Assembly: GCA_964627855.1 (NCBI GenBank)
Contig: CAZVLE010000040.1
Location: forward strand, 1-18,520
DNA from: CAZVLE01 sp964627855
Lineage (GTDB): Bacteria; Bacillota; Dethiobacteria; DTU022
Reading direction: 5' to 3'
DNA: 18,520 bases
Part shown: piece by piece, positions 1 through 6,969 of the stretch
Position numbering within the stretch: the stretch's first letter is position 1
Layout of the letters: the number at the start of each line of letters is the position of its first letter
Program-made: the position numbers and the translations under genes
Notes under the pieces: model-generated
Told to the model about the DNA's origin: nothing
The model's database searches: none
Seen by the model: the letters and a program-made list of their open reading frames with translations, nothing else

Positions 1-24
1 CTCCCCCCTCGAGGGGGAGGGGGA
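1..24. repeat. GC-rich hairpin repeat, partial at window edge
   Basis: A run of C (3-8) and a run of G (13-17) face each other across a TCGA centre, flanked by CT and AG, so the stretch folds into a near-perfect hairpin with one extra C. It resembles the larger hairpin at 61-100 in composition, which suggests two members of one repeat family. It begins at the first base of the window, so its true left end is unknown. Confidence 0.5.
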
Positions 25-60
25 ATATAGAACTGGATCCGTTAGTTCCTACTGTAATTC

Positions 61-100
61 TCCCTCTCCCCTGGCGGGAGAGGGGCGGGGTGAGGGGGAG
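61..100. repeat. Intergenic hairpin repeat with G-rich tail
   Basis: CCCTCTCCC (62-70) and GGGAGAGGG (76-84) form a perfect 9-bp inverted repeat around a 5-base loop CTGGC, followed by the G-rich tail GCGGGGTGAGGGGGAG. GC-rich hairpins of this type, with a CCCTCACCCC-like tail when read on the other strand, are familiar interspersed intergenic repeats in many bacterial genomes; that family link is from recognition, not a search. There is no U-run after the stem, so it does not look like an ordinary intrinsic terminator. It lies about 210 bases upstream of rpsJ, where tuf might have been expected. Confidence 0.6.
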
Positions 101-309
101 CTTGATCCGGCTCTACGATCTCCAGCACGGTCGGGTTGTAAAGAGTTTTTCCGGTTTCCAGTGTTTGCTAGGCGGGCTTTGCCCCCCTTGCCCTAAGACT
201 TTAGGAAAGATTTTGACAGAAGCGATGAAGTAAAAGGTTGCCGGCCTTTAAACCGGGGAATTTTTATGGAGCAGCTCTGATTAAATCAGGCGATAAGGAG
301 GATTCGTCC
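101..309 (+). promoter_or_regulatory. Probable leader region of the S10 operon
   Basis: No gene is visible here. A TTGACA box, identical to the sigma-A -35 consensus, sits at 213-218, but no good -10 box follows at 16-18 bases, so the promoter is only a candidate. Two small hairpins can be drawn: CCTAA/TTAGG around GACT (192-205) and CTGATT/AATCAG (277-289). The second lies just before the rpsJ ribosome binding site AAGGAGG (295-301). In Bacillus and other bacteria S10 operon leaders can be controlled by L4, but I cannot recognise that structure here. The absence of a gene upstream in the window makes transcription start within this stretch plausible. Confidence 0.35.
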
Positions 310-618
310 ATGGCTAACCAAAAAATCAGAATCAGACTAAGGGCTTTCGATCACCATTTGCTCGATCAATCTGCCGGCAAAATAGTTGAAACAGCGCGTC
401 GTACAGGGGCAGATGTTTCCGGTCCGGTGCCATTACCGACAGAAAGAAGTCTCTATACTGTTATCCGGGCACCGCATAAGTATAAGGATTCCCGGGAGCA
501 ATTTGAGATGCGCACTCATAAGCGTCTTATTGATATTCTTGAACCGACACCGAAGACAATTGATGCCCTGATGAGACTCGACTTGCCTGCCGGTGTGGAT
601 ATCGAAATTAAGCTCTAG
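310..618 (+). CDS. rpsJ: 30S ribosomal protein S10
   Basis: S10 is a protein of the 30S head and, as NusE, partners NusB in transcription antitermination complexes. The 102-residue product has the family length and hallmarks: the N-terminal IRIRLRAFDHHLLD stretch, SGPVPLPT near residue 40, and the HKRLIDI segment in the middle. The reading frame stays open upstream to a TTG at 238. The ATG at 310 is chosen because it follows AAGGAGG at 295-301 and starts the conserved MANQKIRIRL sequence. It is the first gene of the cluster; rplC follows after 30 bases. Identification is secure. Confidence 0.97.
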   Translation: MANQKIRIRLRAFDHHLLDQSAGKIVETARRTGADVSGPVPLPTERSLYTVIRAPHKYKDSREQFEMRTHKRLIDILEPTPKTIDALMRLDLPAGVDIEIKL

Positions 619-648
619 CTGATTGGCGGGAGGTGCCATTTAATAATT

Positions 649-1278
649 ATGTCTAAAGCAATTTTAGCGCGTAAAGTTGGGATGACCCAGGTCTATGACG
701 AGCAGGGTAGGGTAATTCCGGTTACAGTTCTAGAAGCCGGCCCATGCCGCGTGGTTCAGGTTAAGAACATGGACAATGACGGTTACAACAGTATTCAGCT
801 CGGTTTTATAGATAAAAAAGAACAGCGGGCCAACCGGCCAACGAAAGGTCATTTTCAAAGGGCCGGACTGAAACCGCTCAGGTATTTGCGTGAATTCAGA
901 GTAGAAGATTCTTCCGGGTTCAGTCCCGGGCAGGAAATCAAGGCCGACACTTTTTCGCCGGGTGACTATGTTGATGTCAGCGCTGTGGCCAGGGGAAAAG
1001 GTTTTGCCGGTTCAATTAAAAAGATGGGATTCAGCAGGGGCCCCAAAACACATGGTTCGCACTATCACCGTGGTCCCGGTTCCCTGGGTTCCGTTGATGC
1101 GGCAAGAGTTTTTAAAGGACGCAGGCTTCCGGGCCGCATGGGCGGCTGGCGGCGTACTATCCAGAGACTCTATGTCGTTGATACAGATGTCGAAAAGAAT
1201 ATTATTTTGGTTAAGGGCAATGTGCCCGGACCCAGGGGTGGCCTGGTCGAAATTAAGGAATCGCTGAAAGGCAACTAA
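649..1278 (+). CDS. rplC: 50S ribosomal protein L3
   Basis: L3 binds 23S rRNA early in assembly and sends a long extension toward the peptidyl transferase centre. The product is 209 residues, normal for the family. It starts with the typical KAILARKVGMTQVYDEQG motif and contains the HGSHYHRGPGSLGS loop and RVFKGRRLPGRMGG segment of the extension (about residues 130-165). The ATG start follows GGGAGGT at 628-634. The stop TAA is immediately followed by an in-frame ATG of the rplD frame, but the real rplD start is further on. Confidence 0.97.
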   Translation: MSKAILARKVGMTQVYDEQGRVIPVTVLEAGPCRVVQVKNMDNDGYNSIQLGFIDKKEQRANRPTKGHFQRAGLKPLRYLREFRVEDSSGFSPGQEIKADTFSPGDYVDVSAVARGKGFAGSIKKMGFSRGPKTHGSHYHRGPGSLGSVDAARVFKGRRLPGRMGGWRRTIQRLYVVDTDVEKNIILVKGNVPGPRGGLVEIKESLKGN

Positions 1279-1311
1279 ATGACCAGCCCGAAGAGAGGAG
1301 ATGCCCTGAGT

Positions 1312-1938
1312 ATGCCTAAATTATCGCTTTACAATAGAGACGGTAAAAAGGTCGAGGAAATTGAAATCCAGGCCGGCCTTTTTGAGGCTCCTTTGAAGCA
1401 GGGGGCTCTTTACCAGACCGTTGTCTCACAGGCGGCGAGACGCCGGCAGGGCACTGCATCATCAAAAGATCGCAGTGAGGTCCGCGGTGGCAGTAGTAAG
1501 CCGTGGCCGCAAAAAGGAACCGGTCGTTCCCGTCACGGCAGCACCACTTCACCGATCTGGACCGGCGGTGGCGTTGCTTTTGGTCCGAAACCTCGTGACT
1601 TTGGGACCAAGGTTCCGAAAAAGGTTCGCCGCGCTGCTCTAAAGTCTGCCCTGAGCGACAAGTTCAGGGATGGCAAGCTGGTGATTGTTGATGATTTTAG
1701 CATTGCTGTTCCGCGGACGAAAGAGGTAGCGGCTCTGCTGGATAATTTAAAAGTAAGCGGGGGGGCTTTAATCGTTAGCGACCAGCCCGATCATAACCTG
1801 ATCAAATCGGCACGCAACCTGCCCAAAGTGAAAACTGCCCTGGCCCGGCAGCTTAACGCCCTCGATATCCTTACTTACAACTACCTGGTAATGAGTAAAG
1901 CAGCCCTGCAACAGGTTGAGGAGGTGTTCGGCGGATGA
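1312..1938 (+). CDS. rplD: 50S ribosomal protein L4
   Basis: L4 lines the nascent-peptide exit tunnel with a long loop and, in E. coli and some Firmicutes, represses its own S10 operon. The 208-residue product carries the tunnel-loop signature KPWPQKGTGRSRHGS (about residues 63-77), followed by WTGGGVAFGPKPRDF and KVPKKVRRAALKSALS. The frame is open back to an ATG at 1279 that abuts the rplC stop. I prefer ATG 1312 because it begins the conserved MPKLSLYN and follows GAGAGGAG at 1293-1300, although the 11-base spacer is slightly long. The 3' end overlaps the rplW start in an ATGA (1935-1938), implying coupled translation. Confidence 0.95.
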   Translation: MPKLSLYNRDGKKVEEIEIQAGLFEAPLKQGALYQTVVSQAARRRQGTASSKDRSEVRGGSSKPWPQKGTGRSRHGSTTSPIWTGGGVAFGPKPRDFGTKVPKKVRRAALKSALSDKFRDGKLVIVDDFSIAVPRTKEVAALLDNLKVSGGALIVSDQPDHNLIKSARNLPKVKTALARQLNALDILTYNYLVMSKAALQQVEEVFGG

Positions 1939-2228
1939 GAGATGCAAGGGATGTTATTATCCGTCCTCTAATCAGCGAAAAATCTTCCGACCTGATGGAA
2001 GAGAACAAATATACCTTTGTCGTTTCCGGCAAAGCAAATAAAGTTGAGATTAAGCATGCCCTCGAAGAGATCTTTGGTGTTAAGGTCAAAGCAGTTAATA
2101 CAGCCAACTTCAAGGGCAAGAAGAAACGCCTGGGCCGTTTCCCCGAAGGGAAGAAGCCCAGCTGGAAGAAGGCAGTTATTACTCTGGCCGAAGGCAGCAA
2201 ACCGATCGAGCTGTTTGAAAGCCGCTAA
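1935..2228 (+). CDS. rplW: 50S ribosomal protein L23
   Basis: L23 sits at the tunnel exit and is the docking site for trigger factor and contributes to signal recognition particle binding. The product is 97 residues, with the family start RDVIIRPLISEKSSDLME and the NKVEIKHALEEIFGVKVKAV core, followed by a basic loop GKKKRLGRFPEGKKPSWKKA that contacts 23S rRNA. The start ATG overlaps the rplD stop by four bases. No separate strong ribosome binding site is needed if translation is coupled, though GAGGAGG precedes it near 1919-1925. Confidence 0.96.
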   Translation: MRDARDVIIRPLISEKSSDLMEENKYTFVVSGKANKVEIKHALEEIFGVKVKAVNTANFKGKKKRLGRFPEGKKPSWKKAVITLAEGSKPIELFESR

Positions 2229-2247
2229 GAGAAGGAGGGAAAATTAA

Positions 2248-3078
2248 ATGGCTGTTAAACGTTTTAAACCTACTTCGCCGGGGCGGCGGTTTGCCACCGT
2301 ATCGACTTTTGAAGAAATAACCAAGAAGGAACCGGAAAAATCATTGCTGGCTCCTCTGAGTAAAAAAGCCGGGCGCAATTCATATGGCAGAATTACTGTC
2401 CGTCACAAGGGTGGAGGCCATAAACGCACTTACCGGATTATTGATTTTAAAAGAAACAAAGATGATATTCCGGCAAAGGTGGCCGGCATCGAGTATGATC
2501 CCAACCGTTCGGCCAATATAGCCCTGTTGCATTATGCCGACGGTGAGAAGCGTTATATTCTCGCTCCGCTGGGCTTACGAGACGGGCAAACGGTTATTTC
2601 CGGAGAGAAAACAGAAGTAAGACCCGGGAATACCATGTTGTTACGATCGGTACCGGTGGGGACTTTTGTTCACAATATCGAGTTGAAGCCCGGTCATGGT
2701 GGTCAGCTGGCCCGGTCGGCCGGAACGGCGGCCCAGCTTGCAGCCAAGGAAGGCGACCGGGGGCACCTGAGGTTGCCATCCGGTGAAGTTCGCCTGGTCC
2801 CGCTGGAGTGCCGGGCTACTATTGGCCAGCTTGGAAATATTGAGCACGAAAATATTACCATCGGCAAAGCCGGACGCAGCCGCTGGCTTGGTCGAAGGCC
2901 TACCGTACGCGGTTCCGTTATGAACCCCTGTGATCACCCCCATGGTGGTGGAGAGGGCAGGGCGCCAATTGGCCTCAAGAGACCTGTAACGCCCTGGGGT
3001 AAACCGACCCTTGGCTATAAAACTCGTAAAAAGAATAAAGCTTCTGATAAGTTGATTGTCCGTCGTCGTAAGAAGTAG
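2248..3078 (+). CDS. rplB: 50S ribosomal protein L2
   Basis: L2 is a primary 23S rRNA binder required for subunit association and peptidyl transferase activity. The product is 276 residues, the standard length. It begins AVKRFKPTSPGRRF, has the OB/SH3-like core with GRNSYGRITVRHKGGGHKR, and near the C-terminus the invariant HPHGGGEG loop starting at His230, the histidine region near the peptidyl transferase centre. A basic tail RKKNKASDKLIVRRRKK ends the protein. The ATG follows GAAGGAGGG at about 2231-2239. The 71-base gap to rpsS is one of the longest gaps inside the cluster. Confidence 0.98.
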   Translation: MAVKRFKPTSPGRRFATVSTFEEITKKEPEKSLLAPLSKKAGRNSYGRITVRHKGGGHKRTYRIIDFKRNKDDIPAKVAGIEYDPNRSANIALLHYADGEKRYILAPLGLRDGQTVISGEKTEVRPGNTMLLRSVPVGTFVHNIELKPGHGGQLARSAGTAAQLAAKEGDRGHLRLPSGEVRLVPLECRATIGQLGNIEHENITIGKAGRSRWLGRRPTVRGSVMNPCDHPHGGGEGRAPIGLKRPVTPWGKPTLGYKTRKKNKASDKLIVRRRKK

Positions 3079-3091
3079 CCGGTTCAGAGGG

Positions 3092-3115
3092 CCGCTGCCG
3101 GCGGTATAACAGCGG
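3092..3115 (+). other. Short inverted repeat between rplB and rpsS
   Basis: CCGCTG (3092-3097) and CAGCGG (3110-3115) form a 6-bp stem around a 12-base loop, in the 71-base gap before rpsS. No U-run follows, so it is not a terminator. It could be a small mRNA processing or stability hairpin, or simply chance. Confidence 0.25.
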
Positions 3116-3149
3116 ATTCCTTTCCGGCTGAAAGGGAGGTTGTCTTAAA

Positions 3150-3434
3150 TTGTCACGTTCACTGAAAAAAGGTCCCTATGTCGAGGCCAGCTTGATGAAA
3201 AAGATTGAGCAAATGAATAACTCGGGGGATAAAAGGGTTATTAAAACCTGGTCCCGCCGTTCGACCATATTTCCTGATATGGTCGGGCATACCATTGCCG
3301 TTCATGACGGCCGTCGTCATGTGCCCATTTTTATCAGCGAGGATATGGTCGGTCATAAACTGGGCGAATTTGCTCCGACCCGTACCTTCCGGGGCCACGG
3401 GCACCATACCGAGCGTTCCACGACCTTGAAGTAG
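3150..3434 (+). CDS. rpsS: 30S ribosomal protein S19
   Basis: S19 is in the 30S head, pairs with S13 and takes part in the inter-subunit bridge near the tRNAs. The product is 94 residues and fully typical: MSRSLKKGPYVEASLMKKIE at the start, then RRSTIFPDMVGHTIAVHDG, and GHKLGEFAPTRTFRGH toward the end. The start is a TTG, supported by AAAGGGAGGT at 3131-3140 and by the conserved N-terminus that begins exactly there. No in-frame ATG gives a complete protein. Confidence 0.97.
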   Translation: MSRSLKKGPYVEASLMKKIEQMNNSGDKRVIKTWSRRSTIFPDMVGHTIAVHDGRRHVPIFISEDMVGHKLGEFAPTRTFRGHGHHTERSTTLK

Positions 3435-3457
3435 GGCTTAAGGAGGCAGGAAGATTT

Positions 3458-3799
3458 ATGGAAGCAAGAGCACAGGCCCGCTATGTGCGCCTGGCGCCGC
3501 GTAAGGCCAGGGCCGTTATTGAACTGATTCGCAATAAAGATGTAGACGAGGCGCTCAGTATATTACGTTATACACCGCGCCGCGCTGCCGAGACAATATC
3601 AAAGGTGGTTAAGTCGGCGGCAGCCAATGCCGAGCATAATTATGAAATGAATCGCGGCTTATTATACATCGACCAGGCTTATGTGGATGAAGGTCCGACC
3701 ATGAAACGCGTTCAGCCGCGCGCCAGGGGAAGACGTTTTCTGATTTTAAAGCGGTCCAGCCACATAACGGTTGTAGTCAAAGAAAGAAAGGGGGTCTAG
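3458..3799 (+). CDS. rplV: 50S ribosomal protein L22
   Basis: L22 spans the large subunit and its long hairpin forms part of the exit tunnel wall; changes in that loop give macrolide resistance in many bacteria. The 113-residue product has the typical EARAQARYVRLAPRKARAVI start and the hairpin region DEGPTMKRVQPRARGR (about residues 77-92). The loop looks normal, with no insertion or deletion evident. The ATG follows TTAAGGAGG at about 3439-3447. The gene ends two bases before the GTG start of rpsC. Confidence 0.97.
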   Translation: MEARAQARYVRLAPRKARAVIELIRNKDVDEALSILRYTPRRAAETISKVVKSAAANAEHNYEMNRGLLYIDQAYVDEGPTMKRVQPRARGRRFLILKRSSHITVVVKERKGV

Positions 3800-3801
3800 A
3801 T

Positions 3802-4482
3802 GTGGGACAAAAAGTAAGCCCCGTTGGGTTCCGAATCGGTATTATTCGTGACTGGGATGCGCGCTGGTTTGCCAGTAAAAATTATAAAGAGCTGCTGCAC
3901 GAAGACCTGGAAGTTCGCAATTATCTCACTAAAAAACTCCGGGATGCTTCGCTATCGCGAATTGAAATTGAGCGGGCAGCTAATAATTTAAGGATCAATA
4001 TTCATACCGCTAAACCGGGCATGGTAATTGGCCGGGGCGGAACGGGCGTTGAAGAGTTGCGCAAGCAACTGGAAAAGATGACCGAGAAAAAAGTGCACCT
4101 GAATATTATCGAAATAAAAAAACCTGAACTGGATGCAAAACTGGTTGCAGACAGTGTCGCTTCTCAGCTGGAAAGGCGCATTGCCTTCAGGAGAGCGATG
4201 AAACAGGCAGTTTTCCGCAGTATGCGTAATGGCGCGAAAGGGATAAAAATTGCCTGCAGCGGCAGGCTGGGCGGCTCTGAAATGGCCAGGAATGAAAGTT
4301 ACCATGAAGGAACAGTGCCCTTGCAGACAATGCGCGCCGATATTGATTACGGTTTTACAGAAGCGCGTACTACCTATGGTCGTATAGGAGTCAAAGTATG
4401 GATTTACAAGGGAGAAATTCTGCCCTCAAAACCGAATCCCGAAAAACCTGCCGGGGAGGTGGACAGCAATGTTAATGCCTAA
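3802..4482 (+). CDS. rpsC: 30S ribosomal protein S3
   Basis: S3 forms part of the mRNA entry channel and, with S4 and S5, the ribosomal helicase. The product has 226 residues. It opens with GQKVSPVGFRIGIIRDWDARW, has a KH RNA-binding domain with the GRGG loop at residues 77-80, and the basic FRRAMKQAVFRSMRNGAKGIK segment that faces the mRNA entry. The start is a GTG at 3802, preceded by AAAGAAAGGGGG at the end of rplV. The overlapping ATG at 3800 is out of frame and stops after five codons. The 3' end overlaps rplP by 14 bases. Confidence 0.97.
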   Translation: MGQKVSPVGFRIGIIRDWDARWFASKNYKELLHEDLEVRNYLTKKLRDASLSRIEIERAANNLRINIHTAKPGMVIGRGGTGVEELRKQLEKMTEKKVHLNIIEIKKPELDAKLVADSVASQLERRIAFRRAMKQAVFRSMRNGAKGIKIACSGRLGGSEMARNESYHEGTVPLQTMRADIDYGFTEARTTYGRIGVKVWIYKGEILPSKPNPEKPAGEVDSNVNA

Positions 4483-4897
4483 GCGGGTTAAGTTCCGCCG
4501 TCACCATCGCGGCCGTATGAAAGGCAAGGCCAAGGGAGGCACAGTTGTCCAGTTTGGTGAATTTGGTATGCAGGCCCTTGAGCCTTCATGGATAACCAGC
4601 CAGCAGATCGAATCAGCCCGTATCGCTATGACCAGGTTTATCAAGCGGGGCGGTAAGGTCTGGATTCGCATCTTTCCCGACAAGCCGGTTACTGAGAAAC
4701 CGGCTGAAACAAGGATGGGTAAAGGTAAGGGCTCGCCTGAGTATTGGGTTGCCGTGGTTAAACCGGGCCGCGTAATGTTTGAACTGGCCGGTGTCAGTGA
4801 GGAGATAGCGAAGGAAGCTATCCGCCTGGCTTCAAACAAGCTGCCAATCAAGACCAAATTTGTAAAAAGAGTTGATACGGGTGGTGTATCCGAATGA
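4469..4897 (+). CDS. rplP: 50S ribosomal protein L16
   Basis: L16 helps position the A-site tRNA acceptor arm and organises 23S rRNA near the A site. The 142-residue product begins MLMPKRVKFRRHHRGRMKG and contains the classic VWIRIFPDKPVTEKPAETRMG and KGSPEYWVAVVKPGR segments. The start at 4469 is preferred over the ATG at 4475 because Clostridia usually carry the MLMPKR form and GGGGAGGTGG (4453-4462) is well spaced. It overlaps the end of rpsC by 14 bases and its stop overlaps the rpmC start as ATGA (4894-4897). Confidence 0.97.
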   Translation: MLMPKRVKFRRHHRGRMKGKAKGGTVVQFGEFGMQALEPSWITSQQIESARIAMTRFIKRGGKVWIRIFPDKPVTEKPAETRMGKGKGSPEYWVAVVKPGRVMFELAGVSEEIAKEAIRLASNKLPIKTKFVKRVDTGGVSE

Positions 4898-5085
4898 AAA
4901 TAACAGATGTTCGTGAATTAAACGAAAAGGAACTGGAAGAAAAAGTTGTGGAGTTGAAAGAAGAGCTCTTTAACCTTCGTTTCCAGCAAGCCACCGGTCA
5001 GTTAGACAATTACATGCGTATTAAAGAGGTCCGCCATAGTATTGCCCGGGTAAAAACCGTGCTCAGGGAACGGGCCCTTAGCTGA
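4894..5085 (+). CDS. rpmC: 50S ribosomal protein L29
   Basis: L29 is a small helical protein beside L23 at the tunnel exit. The 63-residue product shows the family pattern: DVRELNEKELEEKVVELKEE, then LFNLRFQQATGQLDN, and RIKEVRHSIARVKTVLRER. It is rich in Glu, Lys and Leu, consistent with a two-helix hairpin. Start and stop of the neighbouring rplP overlap by four bases, so translation is probably coupled. Confidence 0.96.
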   Translation: MKITDVRELNEKELEEKVVELKEELFNLRFQQATGQLDNYMRIKEVRHSIARVKTVLRERALS

Positions 5086-5113
5086 GCTTTAAGATGAAGG
5101 GAGGCCCATCGGT

Positions 5114-5371
5114 TTGGAAAAAGGAAAACAAAAAGTACGCAGTGGCCGGGTGGTCAGCGATAAAATGGATAAAACCAGGGTTGTGGCAATTGAACGGGTA
5201 ACTCGCCACCCCCTCTACGGTAAGACTATCCGCCGCACTAAAAAGTATAAGTTTCATGATGAAGCCAACGAATCCCGAGTAGGCGATGTAGTCAAGATCA
5301 TGGAAACCAGGCCGCTCAGTAAAGATAAGAGATGGCGCCTGGTGGAGATTGTCCAGAAATCGAAGCTGTAA
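5114..5371 (+). CDS. rpsQ: 30S ribosomal protein S17
   Basis: S17 is an OB-fold primary binder of the 16S rRNA 5' domain. The 85-residue product contains the signature segments RVVSDKMDKTRVVAIER, HPLYGKTIRRTKKYKFHDE and GDVVKIMETRPLSKDKRWRL. The start is a TTG at 5114, placed by AAGGGAGG at 5097-5104 and by the usual N-terminal extension of 10 or so residues. It closes the S10 part of the cluster; rplN follows after about 50 bases. Confidence 0.96.
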   Translation: MEKGKQKVRSGRVVSDKMDKTRVVAIERVTRHPLYGKTIRRTKKYKFHDEANESRVGDVVKIMETRPLSKDKRWRLVEIVQKSKL

Positions 5372-5422
5372 GATTCCTTTTGCCGCTTGCCTGGCGGGAG
5401 GGGAATGAAAGGAGAGGCACCG

Positions 5423-5791
5423 ATGATTCAAAGCGAAACCATCTTAAACGTAGCCGACAACTCGGGAGCAAAGAAGATCCTCTGTATCAGGGTCTTGGGC
5501 GGATCGAAGCGAAAATATGGCAGAATTGGCGATCTCATTGTCGCTTCGGTCAAGGAAGCCACCCCGGGTGGAGTGGTTAAAAAAGGTGAAGTGGTTAGGG
5601 CAGTGATCGTGCGGACAAGAAGCCGGCTTAATCGCAGGGACGGGTCCCATATCCACTTTGATGAAAATGCAGCAGTAATTATTAACGAGCAGAATAATCC
5701 GCGGGGCACCCGCATTTTTGGCCCCGTTGCCCGTGAGCTGAGGGAGAAAGATTTCATGAAGATTGTTTCCCTGGCGCCAGAAGTGATTTAG
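5423..5791 (+). CDS. rplN: 50S ribosomal protein L14
   Basis: L14 contacts 16S rRNA at bridge B8 and is the binding site of the silencing factor RsfS. The product is exactly 122 residues, the almost invariant family length. It starts MIQSETILNVADNSGAKK and has GGSKRKYGRIGDLIVASVKEA and NNPRGTRIFGPVAREL. The frame is open upstream to a start at 5387, but the 122-residue form beginning at ATG 5423 is preceded by AAAGGAGAGG (5408-5417) and matches the conserved N-terminus. Confidence 0.97.
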   Translation: MIQSETILNVADNSGAKKILCIRVLGGSKRKYGRIGDLIVASVKEATPGGVVKKGEVVRAVIVRTRSRLNRRDGSHIHFDENAAVIINEQNNPRGTRIFGPVARELREKDFMKIVSLAPEVI

Positions 5792-5820
5792 AAGTTCAGT
5801 ATGGAGGTGGCGAAAAACCG

Positions 5821-6150
5821 GTGGAAATGAAAAAAATGACCGTTCGCCGAGGAGATAAAGTTCTGGTTCTCTCCGGCAAGGATAAAGGTAAAAAAGGAAA
5901 AGTGATTGCCACTTATCCCCGTCTTGGCAAAGTCAAGGTGGAAAGTGTTAACATGATCAAGAAACACGCCAAGCCGACCCGTAAAGTTCCCCAGGGGGGA
6001 ATCAGGGAGATGGAAGCGCCCTTTCCGGCCTCGAAAGTCATGGTTGTCTGCCCGGCTTGCAGTAAGCCGACCCGGGTTGCCAAGAAAGAGCTTTCCGATG
6101 AGCGCCGGGTTCGCTCATGTCGTAAGTGCGGCGAATCGCTGGATAAGTAA
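5821..6150 (+). CDS. rplX: 50S ribosomal protein L24, zinc-ribbon form
   Basis: L24 is an early assembly initiator of the 50S subunit. The 109-residue product has an N-terminal KOW motif (about residues 9-35, RGDKVLVLSGKDKGKKGKV) and the GVNMIKKH-like segment VESVNMIKKHAKPT. Unlike B. subtilis L24, the C-terminus has two cysteine pairs, C77-x2-C80 and C100-x2-C103, which should bind zinc. The start is probably GTG 5821, ten bases after GGAGGTGG (5803-5810); ATG at 5827 or 5836 would shorten the protein by two or five residues and leave a longer spacer. Confidence 0.95.
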   Translation: MEMKKMTVRRGDKVLVLSGKDKGKKGKVIATYPRLGKVKVESVNMIKKHAKPTRKVPQGGIREMEAPFPASKVMVVCPACSKPTRVAKKELSDERRVRSCRKCGESLDK

Positions 6151-6170
6151 GGAGGGTTAAAGCTAAGAAG

Positions 6171-6713
6171 ATGTCAAGAATGAAAAAGAAATATCTTGAA
6201 GAAGTAAGGCCCGCCCTCGTGAAGCGGTTTGAATATAAGAATATTCTTCAGGCTCCGCGAATCGAAAAGGTTGTCATTAATATGGGCCTGGGTGAAGGTA
6301 AGGAAAACCCTAAAATACTCGATGCAGCGGTTAAAGATCTCTCGATAATAGCCGGTCAGAAGCCGATTATTACCAGGGCCCGCCGTTCTGTGGCCAGTTT
6401 CAAGCTGCGTGAAGATATGCCTATTGGCTGCAAACTGACCCTGAGGGGTGTGCGCATGTATGATTTTCTAGACAAGCTCTTCAGTATTGCCCTGCCAAGG
6501 GTCAGGGATTTCAGGGGAATATCACCGCATTCTTTTGACGGTCGGGGCAATTTTACCATTGGCATCAAGGAACAGTTGATTTTTCCCGAGATTGAATACA
6601 GTGAGGTTGAAAGAGTGCTCGGTATGGATATTACCATAGTGACCACTGCCGAGACTGATGAAGAAGCCCGCGAGCTTTTAACTTTGATGGGGATGCCCTT
6701 TCGGGCGGCCTGA
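6171..6713 (+). CDS. rplE: 50S ribosomal protein L5
   Basis: L5 binds 5S rRNA and touches the P-site tRNA. The 180-residue product has the typical NILQAPRIEKVVINMGLGEG, AGQKPIITRARRSVASFKLRE and RDFRGISPHSFDGRGNFT motifs, and ends with ELLTLMGMPF. The ATG at 6171 gives the right length; its ribosome binding site GGAGGG (6151-6156) is 14 bases away, longer than usual and overlapping the end of rplX. The in-frame ATG at 6180 is further away still. Confidence 0.96.
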   Translation: MSRMKKKYLEEVRPALVKRFEYKNILQAPRIEKVVINMGLGEGKENPKILDAAVKDLSIIAGQKPIITRARRSVASFKLREDMPIGCKLTLRGVRMYDFLDKLFSIALPRVRDFRGISPHSFDGRGNFTIGIKEQLIFPEIEYSEVERVLGMDITIVTTAETDEEARELLTLMGMPFRAA

Positions 6714-6750
6714 AGCTTAAGGCTGTCGCGGAAATTTAAGGAGGAAAAGG

Positions 6751-6936
6751 ATGGCCAAGAAATCGTTAATAGCCAAGGCCAAGAGAGAGCCCAAGTTTAC
6801 TGTACGCGGCTATAACCGCTGTCATATCTGCGGCAGACCAAGGGCTTACTTGCGTAAATTCGGCCTGTGCCGCCTTTGCTTTCGTCATCTGGCCAACGAG
6901 GGAAAAATTCCGGGAATTAAAAAAGCCAGCTGGTAG
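6751..6936 (+). CDS. rpsZ: 30S ribosomal protein S14 type Z, zinc-binding
   Basis: S14 sits in the 30S head near S3 and S10. The 61-residue short form carries the zinc ribbon C24-x2-C27 and C40-x2-C43 that marks the C+ (type Z) S14 of Firmicutes, Actinobacteria and others, as opposed to the longer cysteine-free form. The product reads KFTVRGYNRCHICGRPRAYL in its middle and ends with the conserved GKIPGIKKASW. The ATG follows TAAGGAGGAAA at about 6738-6748. Its presence in the main operon means this is likely the zinc-replete housekeeping copy. Confidence 0.97.
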   Translation: MAKKSLIAKAKREPKFTVRGYNRCHICGRPRAYLRKFGLCRLCFRHLANEGKIPGIKKASW

Positions 6937-6969
6937 ATGATGAAAGAATGAGAGGAGGTTGTTATTGCC

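Noticed and set aside
44..163. A minus-strand reading frame of about 40 codons containing TGKTLYNPTVLEIVEP, running into the repeat at 61-100
   Set aside because: It has no start codon, is closed by a stop just upstream, and another minus-strand frame over the same bases is also open. Short open frames through GC-rich repeats are common by chance. It could be a gene remnant but I cannot support it.
213..241. TTGACA at 213-218 as a complete sigma-A promoter for rpsJ
   Set aside because: The -35 box is perfect, but the bases at the expected -10 position do not resemble TATAAT, so I kept it only as a weak candidate inside the leader region.
1279..1311. ATG at 1279 as the start of rplD
   Set aside because: It directly abuts the rplC stop and would place the GAGGAG ribosome binding site inside the gene; family alignment favours ATG 1312.
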